DNA of 64,000 nucleotides, from assembly GCA_030374765.1 (NCBI GenBank), contig JARGXX010000075.1, forward strand, positions 806,001-870,000. The letters are read 5' to 3'. Position 1 is the stretch's first letter. The number at the start of each line of letters is the position of its first letter. A program made the position numbers and the translations under genes. Below the pieces are notes generated by a model that saw nothing but the letters and a program-made list of their open reading frames with translations, made no database searches and was not told where the DNA came from. Of the stretch, positions 43,654 to 55,496 are shown one piece after another. Origin of the DNA: Agarophyton chilense (Eukaryota > Rhodophyta > Florideophyceae > Gracilariales > Gracilariaceae).

Positions 43654-46600
43654 TCATCCCACTTGGGCTGGGTCTATGGTAGCCGGCAAAGCCGTGACAG
43701 TACGACGATGATACTGTACCAGCTTTGACTGAGGTAGGTGCTCTATCGGTTCGTCTGAGTCCCGTTCGGGGCCGTACCCGTACCAACGGACCAAGTATTG
43801 GATATACCCCTTTGGGTGGTAGGAGTGCTCCAAAATGCGTCCGACCACGAACTTTTTTCGGTACACTTCCCGGCCATCCCGTATGACGGTGTCGCTATTT
43901 CCGGGTGGTACCCATCCTGAGACAGGGGGTACCGAAGTGATCACGCGTTGGGCGGCTTCTCTCCGGTCGGACCTTGTAGCGCGCAAGGCAGTCCTCAGCT
44001 GAGTAGAATGTCGACCCGACTTCAGCGGTTCATTTTCCCCACGTTCCGGGCTTGTTTCGGCGATTCTCACTCCGGTTGGAGGGCCCACACCAGCGGGTAA
44101 CCCGGGTGGTCGTTCCGTTAATCGGCGTGGTGAAGCTTGCTTCGGCGGTGAGATTCGCTGGGGCGGTGGCGCATTGTCGCACCTCTCTGCCCCACGGCGT
44201 GGTTCCGTGTAGTCACGTGAGCGTTCCAATGGCTGGCTGTCCGGCGTCGGCGCCGTGGATGTATCCGCCTCCCTGTGCAGGGTACTTGGCTGTGCGTTGT
44301 CCACTCGTACTGTATCAGGCTGCGGTGCGTCGAGCGCATTTGCATTCCGTGTTGCACTTGTGGTGACACCTCGGCGAGTGTTGGTGGCGTTATCCGCGGC
44401 TGCGGTCTGAGGCTTGGATAGCGACTGCGTCGAGTCGTGCAGGACGTCGGTATCAGGCACCCCTGATGGGCGAAGAATGACACGCGACGGTGCGGCGTTT
44501 CCAGCGACGGCATCGACCGGATTACGACGGCTGTCGGGCGCCTCCCCCTCCTTAGACGATGCACCGGGGTTGGTGTCCGTCGGGTGGACTGGGGAGGAGC
44601 GACGAATGCGCGACACGATTCCTTGCGGGTTGGGCGCCGCGGGTAGCGGAAGATCAGACAAACCCCGAGTTGGGTGTGGTAACGCGTAGCGACGCGGGTG
44701 GAACTGGGGTAAGGGGGTCGATGTATCCGTTTCAACAGGAGCAGTTACACCAGTACGTTGGGATGTTAACGGCGGAGGAGCCGATACCAGGCGATCGCGG
44801 GAGATGCGTTCGTGATTACCAGCGTGGTCAACAACGACAGTGTCGGGAGCCACCGAAATAACCTGAAAGGGGCCGTCGGCAACGGGTGACAGCTTGTGGC
44901 GTTTCTCCTTCTCTGGGTTCCAATACTCCTTGCGGATGAATACATGACTGTCGGGGGCGAGACGCGGCGGCGAGCGAGGGGCTTTGGTATCAATGTCACG
45001 CTTGTAAGCGGTCTGGGCGCGGCCCATTGAACGCCGTGCGGCGGGGAACGAGCTTCGTGAGCCGAGTTTTCCACGCTTCGCGGTAAGCAGTCGATGACGG
45101 AAAGGTATCCAGCGTGGGCTGTGGTTCCAGCGCCACGGGCGGTGGGGTACGGGAGAGTACCAGCTCAAAGGGTGTTAATCCAGTTGTCCTGTGCACCTGC
45201 GTATTGTACGCAAAGGTGAGCGCATCAGTGAACAAGGCCCAATCTTTGGGGGGGTCTGCAATATATGAACGGAGTGTCGCAAGTAATGTCCGGTTGAACC
45301 GTTCTGCCTGCCCATTAGTTTGGGGGTGGTAAATGGTCGTGAACAGGTTCTTAATGTCCAAGATGCGACACACATCCTCGAAGAAACGTGAGGCGAACTG
45401 TCTCCCGTTATCCGAAAGGAGGTTGACCGGTGGACCGTAGACGAAGACCCAGTGTAGGACGAAGGCTTGAGCCACGCTCATAGCGGAGATCTTCCGTAAC
45501 GGTATGGTCCGGACCAGCTTTGAGAAGCGATCCGTAATTACGAGTAAGAACTTGTAATTCCGCTTAGTGGTAAGGAAGGGACCGAGTATATCGATAGCCA
45601 CAAACTCCAATGGAGCGCGAGCTGGAAACAGCTTCAACTTCTTCGCATGACGGCGGAGTTTGACACGGTTCCGAGCGCAATCGGTACAAAACCGCACCGC
45701 TGCGTAGCAGTCCACTGCCATGGCAGGCCAGTAGAAGTTACGGCGTAGGGTCAGGTAAAGTTTCCGTCCCCCGACGTGGCCACTCATTTTGGAGTAGTGC
45801 GACATCCGCAATACTCTCGACTGGAGGTTATGTAGTACCACAATTTGTGGGTGTGATCCGACGGTCCGTACAAGGTATCCGGCGTCATTCACCTGAAAGG
45901 GGAGAGTACCTCCTCCATTGAGTTGAGCGCGAACCTTCGCGCAGAACGGGTCAGCGAATTGCTCCCGTATCATATCCTCTGAAGTAATAGGCATGAAGTT
46001 CCCTGGTAAGGGTTTCTCGGAATCTTCCGAGAGAAGAAAGTCGTCCAATTCGGAACCGGAATCTGAAGAGTCCGTGTCTCGTTCTTCGTCCTCGATGGTA
46101 GCGTCTTTGCCATTCACTGCAAAGCAGGGTATTTCATCGTCTTTGACGGGTAGTGCTTCGCCAGTAGTGAACAGGAGAGAGAGAGCATCGGCTTGGGTGT
46201 TGCACGATCCTTTTCGGTACTGCACGTCAAAGTCAAATTCCGCTAGACGGAGACGCCAACGCATCCAACGGCCTGGAGGCTCCGAGATGGAGAGTAGCCA
46301 TCGAAGTGATGCGTGGTCCGTGAAAACGGTGAAGTGATTACCCATGAGATAGGGGCGCAACGTTTGGAATGCCCACACTACTGCAAGGCATTCCTTCTCC
46401 GAGACGGAGTAATTCTTCTTGTGGACGTTTAACGATCAGGACCAGTACCCTACGGGACGTCTTTCCCCATTGGGTGCAGTTTGAAACAGTGCACAACCTA
46501 CTTGGTAGTCACTGGCGTCCGTATGTACGGTGAAGGGCCTTCCAGGCTTGGGCAACGAGAGGATCGGGGCGGGGACGACAGAATCCTTAAGAGAGTTGAA

Positions 46601-48661
46601 AGATTCCGTTTGAACGGGGGTTAAGGGGCCCTGTTTTGGTGGTTGGCCTTTCCGCAAAAGCGCGTTTAACGGTGCAGCTTTGTCCGCAAAGTGCGGGATG
46701 AATCGTCGGTAGAAGTTCGCGAGTCCCAGAAAGGAACGAAGCTCGGTTTGCGTCCGCGGTTCTTTAGCCTCTTTGAGTGACTTAACACGAGTCTACTCGA
46801 TTGTAACACGTCCTGGACGGATAAAATGGCCAAGATACTTCACTGTGTCCGTGAAGAAGTCACATTTCTTCAACTTGAGAGTGACACCCGCATCTCGAAG
46901 CGTGGTCATGATATCCCTCACATGAGTGAGATGTTTGTCCAGATTATCTGAGAAGACGATTATGTCATTCAGGTAGACCAGGCAGGTACGCCATTTGAAG
47001 CGGGCCAATAGGATGTCGATGGCTCGCTGGAAAGTAGCGGGGGAGTTGGTAAGACCAAAAGGCATCCGTTTGAAACGGCAGAGACCAGAGTGACACGCGA
47101 AAGCGGTTTTATCCTGGTCTTGCTTCCTTACCGGAACTTGCCAGTATCCCCAATTGGCGTCCAGGGTTGTAAAGACGGTGGCGGTGCCCAGTGAGTCAAT
47201 TTACTAGTCCATTCTTGAGATTGGATACACGTACTTGACGGTGACGGCATTCAACCGACGGTAGTCGACGCAAAACCTCCAGGAACCATCCTGCTTTGGA
47301 ACCAGTACTAATGGAGAAGCCCACGGCGACTGAGCCGGTTCAATGACTCCTGCTCGAAGCATTTTATCCACTTGTGCCTTTTCCCCTGCGCGTGCGGCGG
47401 GTCCGGCACGGTATGCGTGCTGGAAGATGGCTCGGGTGTCCGGTAGCAAATCAATCCGATGTTCCGTAGTGGCAATCTCACCAAGGGAGCCGTCCCACAT
47501 AGTGGTGAAGTCCCTTAAAAGTTCTCGCAATCGATGGCGTTATGAATCTGGGACGTGGCTGAGATCCAGGTCCTCGAGTTCTTGGACAGGATAGGGGAGG
47601 TCACCACTCGTTGAAACGGGCTGCGTCCGTGATGTTACAGGTTGAACTCCGGGTACCAGCGATGAAACGGGTTCCAGGCTGTCCCCCTCCTTAGAGTGAA
47701 CGAGTCCGAGAACGTCAGCTGCGGTCAGCTTTGTCGGCACCATAGCGATGGGGTGCGGCATGACAGACCCTATCACTTGGTTCTTCACCAGATACTGGGG
47801 TACAGTCCCTAGATTGGCGATCAGCACGTGAAACGGTTGGTTTTGCTCCACATGGACGATTCCATTCGCAATTGCGAGGCTGTGCCTGTCACACAGTGAC
47901 GACAATGGTTGCAAGACCCGGAGTCCGTGTTGACGGGAGGCTACTTTCACCATCATTTGGGACTCAGGCGGGACGCAAAACGACGCTGCGACGCGGAGCT
48001 TATTAGATTCACGGTTATCCGGTCCAGGTTCCTGTGCTGCCAGTAGCGGGACATGCTTCTTCGTGGCAAGCCTAAGCGGAAGACGAACGATCTGAGTGGA
48101 CGATCCATCCTCCATCCCGACACGCCGTTGGCGGGGGAAGATCGCTTCAACGAAGCGGTCGCAAAAGTCGCAACCCAAGATGACTTGGGCGGCTAGTTTC
48201 CGACATACGACGAAGTCGAGTTTCACCACGCGAGTAACAACGCGGACTACAAATTCTATGAACCCCACCGTATCCAACGGTTTGTTGTTCGCGTCAGCGA
48301 CCTCCGGGACTTAGTCGCGGCGGATCCTAGAATGCAAAGCAGGCGGTAACACTTCCTCCCCGACAAAGTTCGGACCGTCACCGGTGTCTAAGACGGTAAG
48401 GTGTCGCACCATAATCTGGGGTGAAAGGCCAAGATCAGCATAGACCTTGTAGTTTCTTTTGGCCATCAACAGAACTCTATCCGGGAATCGGTTATGAGAA
48501 ACACGTTTCCACGGACGACGCAGAACACGAAACTGTTCCGAGTTCAAGTCATTGACGGCCTCTTTCTTTGAAAGGATTTTGACCGGGGAGCGAGGCTTGG
48601 ACGCCTCGGGCGCCGTCGACCTCGCCTCTGAGGGCATCCCTCCATGAGAGGAGATTCCCAC
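43654..48661 (-). pseudogene. Gypsy Pol: protease, RT, RNase H, integrase, chromodomain
   Basis: The frame from 48661 carries protease VLDTGDGPNFV, RT (SPWASPLVLVPKQDGSWRFC, MPFGLTNSPATFQ, VYLNDIIVFS), RNase H (FTVHTDASDYQVGCALFQ), and integrase with an HHCC finger (HYSKMSGHVGG...CTDC) and catalytic Asp, Asp, Glu (FVAIDILGPF, LLSDNGRQF, TNGQAERFNRTL). Stops lie at 48311, 47540, 47204 (paired with another at 47201), 46793 and 46436, all without frame change. Near 45,050 a frameshift moves to a second frame. That frame ends in a basic Ser/Pro-rich tail and a chromodomain (FVVGRILEHSYHPKGYIQYL, VRWYGYGPERDSDEP) and stops at 43654. The RT active site YLDD reads YLND, a catalytic Asp to Asn change. 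The chromodomain would guide integration to marked chromatin. Confidence 0.9.
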
Positions 48662-48663
48662 AT

Positions 48664-50724
48664 TTAGTTTTTCTGGGCCTGCTCCGCCGCATGGGGCTGC
48701 TCAGGACGTTGATCAGGCAACGCCGGGGCATCAGGTTCAGAAGGTATCGCAGAAGTGGTGGGGTGACCGACCACGTCGGTGACATGGGAATCCGGTGCAG
48801 GTACGACCCGAGCTCCGGGAAGCGACACGTGACGTGGAACATCCGTTCGAGCACGGATATACGATGCAATCGGGACAGCTGCTTTGTCCTCCGGGTATAG
48901 GGCCTCGTAATTGACTACGACTTGTGCCCATTCTCGGAGAGACAACACACATTGTGGGGAAGTATGGCCTGGTTTGTAGCAGAGATGATAAATCAGACCA
49001 GAAGCCGGTGTTGGGTGGCGAGGCTCGGCGAACTTCACCGCTGGGCGGGTATCTCTCCAACCAGGACGCGAAAAGCGGACATTACCACTCTCATGTGGGA
49101 CGCGTGGCGCACGGACGCGACCATTATCCGCATAGAGTAGCGTGTCCTCCTCAATCACGTATTGTGACTCGTCCAAGGTTGAGGGTAACTCCGTTGCCGG
49201 GATGGAATGAACGTCGCTATGGGCTAGCTGCACGTTATCATAATCCCTTCGAGAGTCCTTTTCGTCGATCATCGAAGCTGACGGGGTACCCGGTTGTAAC
49301 ATTAACGCTTTTGCGGACCTAACCCTGGATCCTGGAGTGCGTGCGCGCAGGGCTTCACCTTCTGCGCGAGCGAACTGCACTAGTTCCAAATACGTGGCTT
49401 TAGGTTTATCTTCTTGACATCGAGCAACGAGAGTCCAGATCGCCGGGTCCAAACCATCTACAAACATAGTACAGCGCTCTTCAGCGGGGTAAGCATTGCC
49501 ACAGCGGTGGAAGGCCTTGTTAAGGCTCGACGAATAATCGGTTTCCGACTCGCCTGGACGTTGGCGAGTGTCTCGCAGGGCTAGTATAGCCTGCTGAATA
49601 GCGGAGTTAGTAGCATACGACCTCAGGAGGTATTGAACTGCTTAAGGCCAGCATGTGACCCCTCCTTCGAAGGCGCGTGATGAACCTCTGACAGAGTGGT
49701 ACTGGTCTTCTGCAAGCCCACGTAAGAAGTACGGTAAGGCAATGTAGGCCTGTCCCTCGTTCATTCCAAGGATGTCAGCTTCCGCGACAAAGCGTGCCAA
49801 GAAATCCAACACCAATATTGGGTCTTCTCCAGAAAACAACTGGTTGCGAAGTGAGAGCTGCATTTGCTTAATGCAGTCCTTCACTCTTCCCGTACCACGG
49901 GGTGTACGATCCAAAGAGGAGTCCTCCAAACGGTAGTATCGGGAGGATAAGGGCTTCTTAAAGAGCGAATTAGTCGGTTTCAGCTCCTTCAAACGTGTGT
50001 GCTTCCTTCCCTTCGTGCGGGCGCCGATCACACCATGGGTTTCTGTTGACCGCTTAGAGCGTGAGGAACGCTCACGGCGAGCTACTTCTACCGATGAATC
50101 GGAAGAGTCGGACTCCGAGGATGAGGAATCCGACGGTTCGGGATCCGTGTTTCTTCGCTTCCTTCGAGCCTGGCGGTTCTCTTCCTTATTTCCCTTGTGG
50201 GATACTGCAAACGGCTCGGCCGGATCGTCCCCCGACATTAGGGTTTGTTCCAATGTCTCGAGACGGCTTCGGAAGCGCCAGAACGTGTCCGCGACGTCCT
50301 TGACAAAGGCCAAGGGTCCACTTAGGGACTCTAGAATCGAGTTCACATCCGCACGGAGGACACGGAGGTCCTCAGAAAAATCTTGCGTAGCAGTGTCATC
50401 CACCTTCTTGCGAAGGGAATCAAACTCCTCTGCAAGGATGACCTGAGCTTCCCGCATAGAGCGGAGTTGCTCTTCCCCAGCTGCAAAGCTGGGATGGAGG
50501 GTGACATCCCTAGCAGGGGAGAGCGTCTGGGCGGCGGCAGATTCCGGTCCTGCTCCACTTGCTGGGGCTGTCGAATCAGAGACAGGAGGTCTCGAGGCTC
50601 TTCCACCTGGCACGCCAGTCGATCCACCGGTATAAGACCGTGAACGGACTGGGATACGGGATGGTTGCGAGGGTTCCGGTGCACCGGTTTGACTCCGCGT
50701 CCTCGGACGGTCTTTGGACGACAT
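48664..50724 (-). pseudogene. Gypsy Gag
   Basis: I choose the ATG at 50724 (MSSKDRPRTRSQTGAPEPSQ). The protein has a coiled-coil-like part (EEFDSLRKKVDDTATQDF), a serine-acid stretch (DPEPSDSSSSESDSSDSS) and the retrotransposon gag region. A TAA at 49642-49644 interrupts that region; text on both sides (EGGVTCWP and AVQYLLRSYATNSAIQQA) is continuous. A zinc knuckle is present but its first cysteine is tyrosine (YHLCYKPGHTSPQC). The stop at 48664 overlaps the pol frame, so Gag-Pol would need a ribosomal frameshift if the element were intact. Confidence 0.85.
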
Positions 50725-50872
50725 GAGATCAGAATCCGTTACAACGTGAATATCCAAACCCGATCGGCTAGTGGGGTCAAGAAACTTCCCCAAAGAGGGC
50801 AACTGAGATCAACCTCAATTTGTGAGTCCGGTTTCCGATTAATCGTGACTGAGTGTGTCCGACTCAAATTTT

Positions 50873-50887
50873 TAAGCCGGGAGACCA
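50873..50887 (-). promoter_or_regulatory. Gypsy primer-binding site
   Basis: On the minus strand TGGTCTCCCGGCTTA begins three bases inside the 5' LTR border. TGG complements the CCA end of a tRNA; the tRNA would end AAGCCGGGAGA-CCA. Which tRNA this is cannot be told here. Confidence 0.6.
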
Positions 50888-50890
50888 GTT

Positions 50891-51778
50891 TGTAGGACAA
50901 CGCTTGGAGCGGAGACACCACGAAGATGTTCGGGATCTTCCTCTCTTGAGAGACACGCCTCAGGCAGAGGAGACGCGTCCCAACGGAGCACAGAAACACA
51001 GCCACTCTGGAAAGGCACGACAAAGTCGGGTGTAAGACCGAGGCCAATCCGGCGGGATATATCTAGAGTGATTAGGTGAGCACGGTACAGTCCGGGCTGC
51101 GACCAATCCTAGGCGGAGTGGTGCCACGGAGATTGTCCGAAAAGGAGCGAGGAAACACTCGTATGAGGTGGACGAGCGAGGTGAGTGAGGCGGCCACTTA
51201 CGAGAGCCAAAACGAAGAACAAGAGGAAAACGGGGGCGAAACACTATACAGGGGCGAGACTACGACAAGTGTCGGAGATTAAATATGAACCCACGGTGGT
51301 GGTAGCACTCTGGTTGACAGAGGGGTGGATGAACTAACGTGCAACGGGCGCTCACGCAGTATGCGGTGAAGACGCACCGAAGGCGAAAAGTTCAGAGCCA
51401 AGACTCCCTCCTTGGGATCTCCCAAGAGGTTGTTCACTGGGGAGCAGTGCTCAAACTTTTAAGTAGTGTGGCGCGCGGCCCCTGACAGTGGGCGCGCGCC
51501 TGAAAAATAGACACTAAATAGCGATAGCGTAGCTAAATAAATACTGAAAATTACTAAATAATACTAACCATTAGGTAGAATCCGGGCCACGTGTGGCACG
51601 CCTCGCACTCGAGCGTCGGCATCCGTGCAGTCCACGTGTTCCACCAGGGTGCACCTCCGGTCCTAACCGGCCGTCGGCACGCAATAGAGGTATAGATTGT
51701 CATAAACCAAGCTAGTCCTCAAGCGAGCGGAATCTCTAAACCGTGAGAAGAAACCCCCTTGGAGGGCATTCTCCTTCA
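50891..51778 (-). repeat. Gypsy 5' LTR
   Basis: 888 bp, the same ends as 40650-41537. It drives transcription towards lower coordinates. Confidence 0.93.
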
Positions 51779-51783
51779 AGACT
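51779..51783. repeat. Gypsy target-site duplication, right (AGACT)
   Basis: Matches 40645-40649 exactly. Confidence 0.9.
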
Positions 51784-51834
51784 GTGTGTACCAGCGGTGG
51801 TAATTCGGTCTAGAAAGCCTCCACAGAGTTAAAT

Positions 51835-52330
51835 GCCTGTGACGGTCGTTAAGAATTGGTGGCGATCTGGGATCTAGTACTGAACGGGAAGCTGGCGCAA
51901 ATGGTGCCGCGTGACCTTGCTTGCAAAAAAACAGATTCAGGTATAGATTGAAATCATATCTCTTTGTGAGTAACTTTTCGCAGGAAGCCTTTAAAAGTTT
52001 GTAAACGCCTGCTTCTTAGTAAGGGAGAAGTGGGAAGGCTTAAGAACTTGTTGCACACCCGGAGGGTCTTACTGGAATCCAGGGCGTCTGAAATCTATTG
52101 ACTATTGAAACAAGTCTTTGGTTGCGTTGGTTTTAGAAGATCAAGAAGAAAATGTGTATATCGGGATACTTATACCTTATTTCATCTATCCGGGCCATTC
52201 AATAACGCAAAAGGCGTATTATCGCCGAAGTTAACTATGAAGTCTAGCGCACAGCGTCACACCCAAAGATGACGCCCGCAGTTATGATTATTCGATTCAA
52301 AGTGCATCTCAAATGCTACAACTCTTTAAA
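51835..52330. repeat. Diverged direct repeat, left member
   Basis: Pairs with 52965-53460 at a spacing of about 1130 bp. Shared words in the same order include TGTGAYGGTCGT then AAGAAT then GTGGCGA, a GGCCWTTCARTMAMC block, and AAAGATGRCGCCC. There are many substitutions, so this is an old duplication or an ancient LTR pair. Confidence 0.5.
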
Positions 52331-52964
52331 CGTCTGGGGTCTTATAGAAGCTGTACGTCGCATCATTTTTGCAGTATTCCAGTACGATTTTCACAAACGT
52401 GTAGAAAGAGTCAGCAGCATCTGCAAAATTTACACTGTCTTCGACGTCAAAAGACATATTGCGGCTTTACAAAAATAATCAAGGATGTCATCTATTTATT
52501 GCTTACTAGAATGTCTTGACTCCGAAAGCAGCAACTGAGCGATTAGAGTGGTTTATAAACTCAAAGTCGTAAATATCCTATTTGAATGCGTTTGGCTCCA
52601 TTTTGGACGTTTAACATACCCAAAGAAGAGGTTTGGATGTGTCCATTTTTTTGGACGATTTAAACATTAACAAACACAAAATTGTTACTTTGCTTGAGTT
52701 CTAAGCTCATAAACTTAATCAGAAAGATATGTTCTTTCTGAAAGGTGTTAATAGTAACAAAGCCTGTTCAAAGAGTTCTTTTTGGCATAATAAAGGTATA
52801 TAAGGCAAGTTCGCACTGTAAAAGACCAAATAATCGTTCATCGATGGCTCAAAAACATCATTTGAAGCTATTAAACCATGTTAGTAGGTTTTCTTTAAAA
52901 AAGACAAATGTTTTTTTTACGGTCGTTGCTGAATATGTATTACACTTTTCTACAAAATGATAGA

Positions 52965-53460
52965 TCTGTGATGGTCGTAAAGAATTTGTGGCGACGTATG
53001 TTTTGTGTAAAAATGTGAAAATTTTGCAAGCGGTGTAACTTAATTCTTCCAACAAAAGAAAAGCTTTGATTATAGAGTACAATAATATCTATTGGTTAAA
53101 ATCTTTGCTTAAAAAGATTTGTAGATATTTTTCACACATGATTCTGGTCAAATAAAATAGAAAAGCTGAAATTTTTGGACATATTGAGAATTTCTAAGGA
53201 AAACCCTGAGAGTTTACCATCTAGTTATAATTGACATAAATTTTTGGTTGTGCGCCGTTTTAAGACCATCAAAAAGAAAGAGTTTATTTCGGAATAATTA
53301 TAATTATATCACATTCATCTGCGGGCCTTTCAGTCAACCAAAGTTTTATTTCCACAGTCATTTCTTGTCATTTTTGGGGCACCGCGCCACACTCAAAAGA
53401 TGGCGCCCACAACATCTGTAGTAAAAGATTCAAGGTATCGGAAATTATACCTGTCAAGTT
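52965..53460. repeat. Diverged direct repeat, right member
   Basis: See 51835-52330. The order and spacing of shared words are conserved although identity is clearly well below that of the LTR pairs in this window. Confidence 0.5.
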
Positions 53461-54940
53461 TACAGTACGCTTACGTTCGTTTCACGCACTCACTCATTTT
53501 TTTCGCCCATTCCGAAACAGGTGCACTGCTTACATTTCAGCAGTTCAATAAAAATGATTACGGTTGGTCTGCAACGACTATGCTCCCGTCGCAATCGCGC
53601 AATAAAACAGAGAATAAAAAAAGAGGAATTTTGCGATAATGCGGCTTTTGGTTCTTTCGAAAATTCAGGAAAACGTTGTCAAAAGTTCTCCAGAAGCCGA
53701 AAACAGAAATGGCCTACGAGCTTACAATGAACGACAACTTTTTCACGTCATGTATGAGCAGAGTTTTTTGCGAGGGGGTAAAACGCTACTGATTGCGGTT
53801 TTCATTCGAAAAGTATCAAGAAAGGGAACATATCAAAATCGAAACCCCTTTTGTGGTCAGAATTTAGTCATTTTTTCCTTTTATTGCAGATCCAAATTGA
53901 CTAATGTGTGGTAAGTGGTACGTTCTCACTTTCCCATGACAGAAAGAAAATCTGAAAAGTGAGCCTTCTCAACGGCACTCGTGACGATGCTTGGATTTTT
54001 GATATAATCGTACGTTTATGTTGGGTTTCTCTGCTGGTGTCGAGAAACGCCAAAAGATGTTCAAATTGCTCATGTTTTCAGATTCAGTAGTCTTTACGAT
54101 AAAAATGGGCAGAAGGCTGTTGCTTCTTTCTTCCGACCCCCCCGGGGGGGGGAGGGGGGCGGCTGCAATCTCAGCGGTGATAAGCAACCCGTCTTGAACG
54201 TAAAAGGTATCGTTTTCTGAATGAACAAAGATATACAAATGATTTTTAAGTATCAAAAATTCCGAAAGGTTCATCCCCAACCCCTTAAATAAATTAATCT
54301 TTTTATCTCAATTAAATTTTACTATTCAACAAGATGGGCTTGCAATGAAACCCACTATTTCACAAAACTTAGCCGATGCCAATTAGAAATGGTGTCTCTG
54401 GAAAACGGTAATAAGTTACTCTCCTTGATCTTGGCTGGAATAATTGTCAGCCAAAAGGCAAGTCGAATTGGAGAAAACTAAGGTTTACTGCATTTAGCGC
54501 TTTGCTGAAAAAACAGCTGCCTGGCACATGAAAACGACAAATGTTTTTTTTCTTCTTTGCAGGCGGAAAATTAGACCCCATTGCGCTCAATTGCATGGCA
54601 AATTTCTTCACCATATGTTAAAAAAGGACGGAAATGGTGAATGGGCGTTTGAATTTCTTTTGCGCAGTAATTACATCTATATTTTTGAATCAAAGTGAGA
54701 GACAGGTTTTCAGTTCTAGTTTGGAGCTTTGGATTCATGAATGTTTTCAGAAGTAGATTTATGTCAGTTAAGTCTTATACGTATGAGAGGCTCTTTATTT
54801 ACATAGCATGCGATGGGATTGAAGGAATTTACTAGAAGTCGAATTCAACCTGAAACGGGTTGATTCTCTGAGAGAGCTTTCTCAAGGCCAACCAGAATTG
54901 GTACGCGAACAATAAATTTGGATCCGTAGATATCTGAGGC

Positions 54941-54964
54941 CGACCGGGGGTGGCGCCCCGGTCG
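54941..54964. repeat. GC-rich hairpin
   Basis: CGACCGGGG and CCCCGGTCG form a perfect 9-bp stem around a 6-base loop. Confidence 0.7.
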
Positions 54965-55496
54965 AGTGGAAGAACCGCCTCAATTTCAACTGGAAGATAC
55001 CGAGTTCGAAGAAAGAAGCAGCGGAAGAAATTCAAACAATGGACCTGGGAAAAATATCAAAAGAGGGTGCAACGGGGGGACCGCTAAGATTAGCCTAAGT
55101 CGGGTGAAACAAGCCGGATTCCTCTGTGTATCTCTGTGGACGAAGAAGAAGAAGAAGAAGAACCAGATTGGGTCGGGGTGGTCGGGAGCCTCGGCCTGGG
55201 CCTAGGGGTAAGCCTCTAGACCCGAAAGGGTCGGGCCCGAGTGGGGAGATTGCCCCCCGGGTCCAACATGTCCTAAAATTTTTGATTTCTATTGTTTTTA
55301 AGGAAAGGTAAGTGACGAAGGGCACACTACAGTGATTGATACCAATCCTAAGTTTGTCCAGCGTCGCAGGGAGATTGAAATGTTGAACAATCTGGAAGCA
55401 TTCCCGTCTCTTCAACAGACGAGGTGGTGCTGTTCATTCGTAGTCGCGGAGACCTACGAAGAACGCCCGGAAAGAAATTTCTAACCTCAGCGAAAA

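Larger units (their letters stand above)
40650..51778 (-). mobile_element. Ty3/Gypsy chromovirus, complete structure, with antisense ORF
   Basis: 11,129 bp between two 888-bp LTRs (40650-41537 and 50891-51778), flanked by AGACT on both sides. Sense is the minus strand. The order is 5' LTR (right), primer site, gag, protease, RT, RNase H, integrase and chromodomain. Then comes a 2.1-kb non-pol segment carrying an oppositely oriented ORF, a purine-rich tract and the 3' LTR (left). INT after RT defines Gypsy; the C-terminal chromodomain defines chromovirus. LTRs differ at a few percent of positions, by transitions and transversions, and gag/pol contain seven in-frame stops and one frameshift. 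Confidence 0.95.
51784..55417. other. AT-rich, gene-poor region
   Basis: Visibly richer in A and T than the rest of the window, with no supported gene. It includes a diverged pair of direct repeats (listed separately), a short C7G9 palindrome at 54137-54152, and near its right end a GC-rich island (54935-55265) with a hairpin at 54941-54964 and a GAA/AAG run near 55140-55165. A stretch at 55313-55417 (PKFVQRRREIEMLNNLEAF) could be coding but stops making sense at the duplication breakpoint. Confidence 0.5.

Noticed and set aside
43654..50724. RIP-like or deaminase editing as the cause of the Gypsy stops
   Set aside because: The LTR pair differs by many transversions as well as transitions, and every stop codon is one C-to-T change from some sense codon, so the pattern is not diagnostic.
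54941..54964. TGGCGCC inside the hairpin as a retroviral-type primer site
   Set aside because: It lies within a hairpin with no LTR border next to it and no downstream gag.
55140..55165. GAA/AAG microsatellite as coding lysine/glutamate tract
   Set aside because: Flanking frames have no gene-like content; treated as simple sequence.
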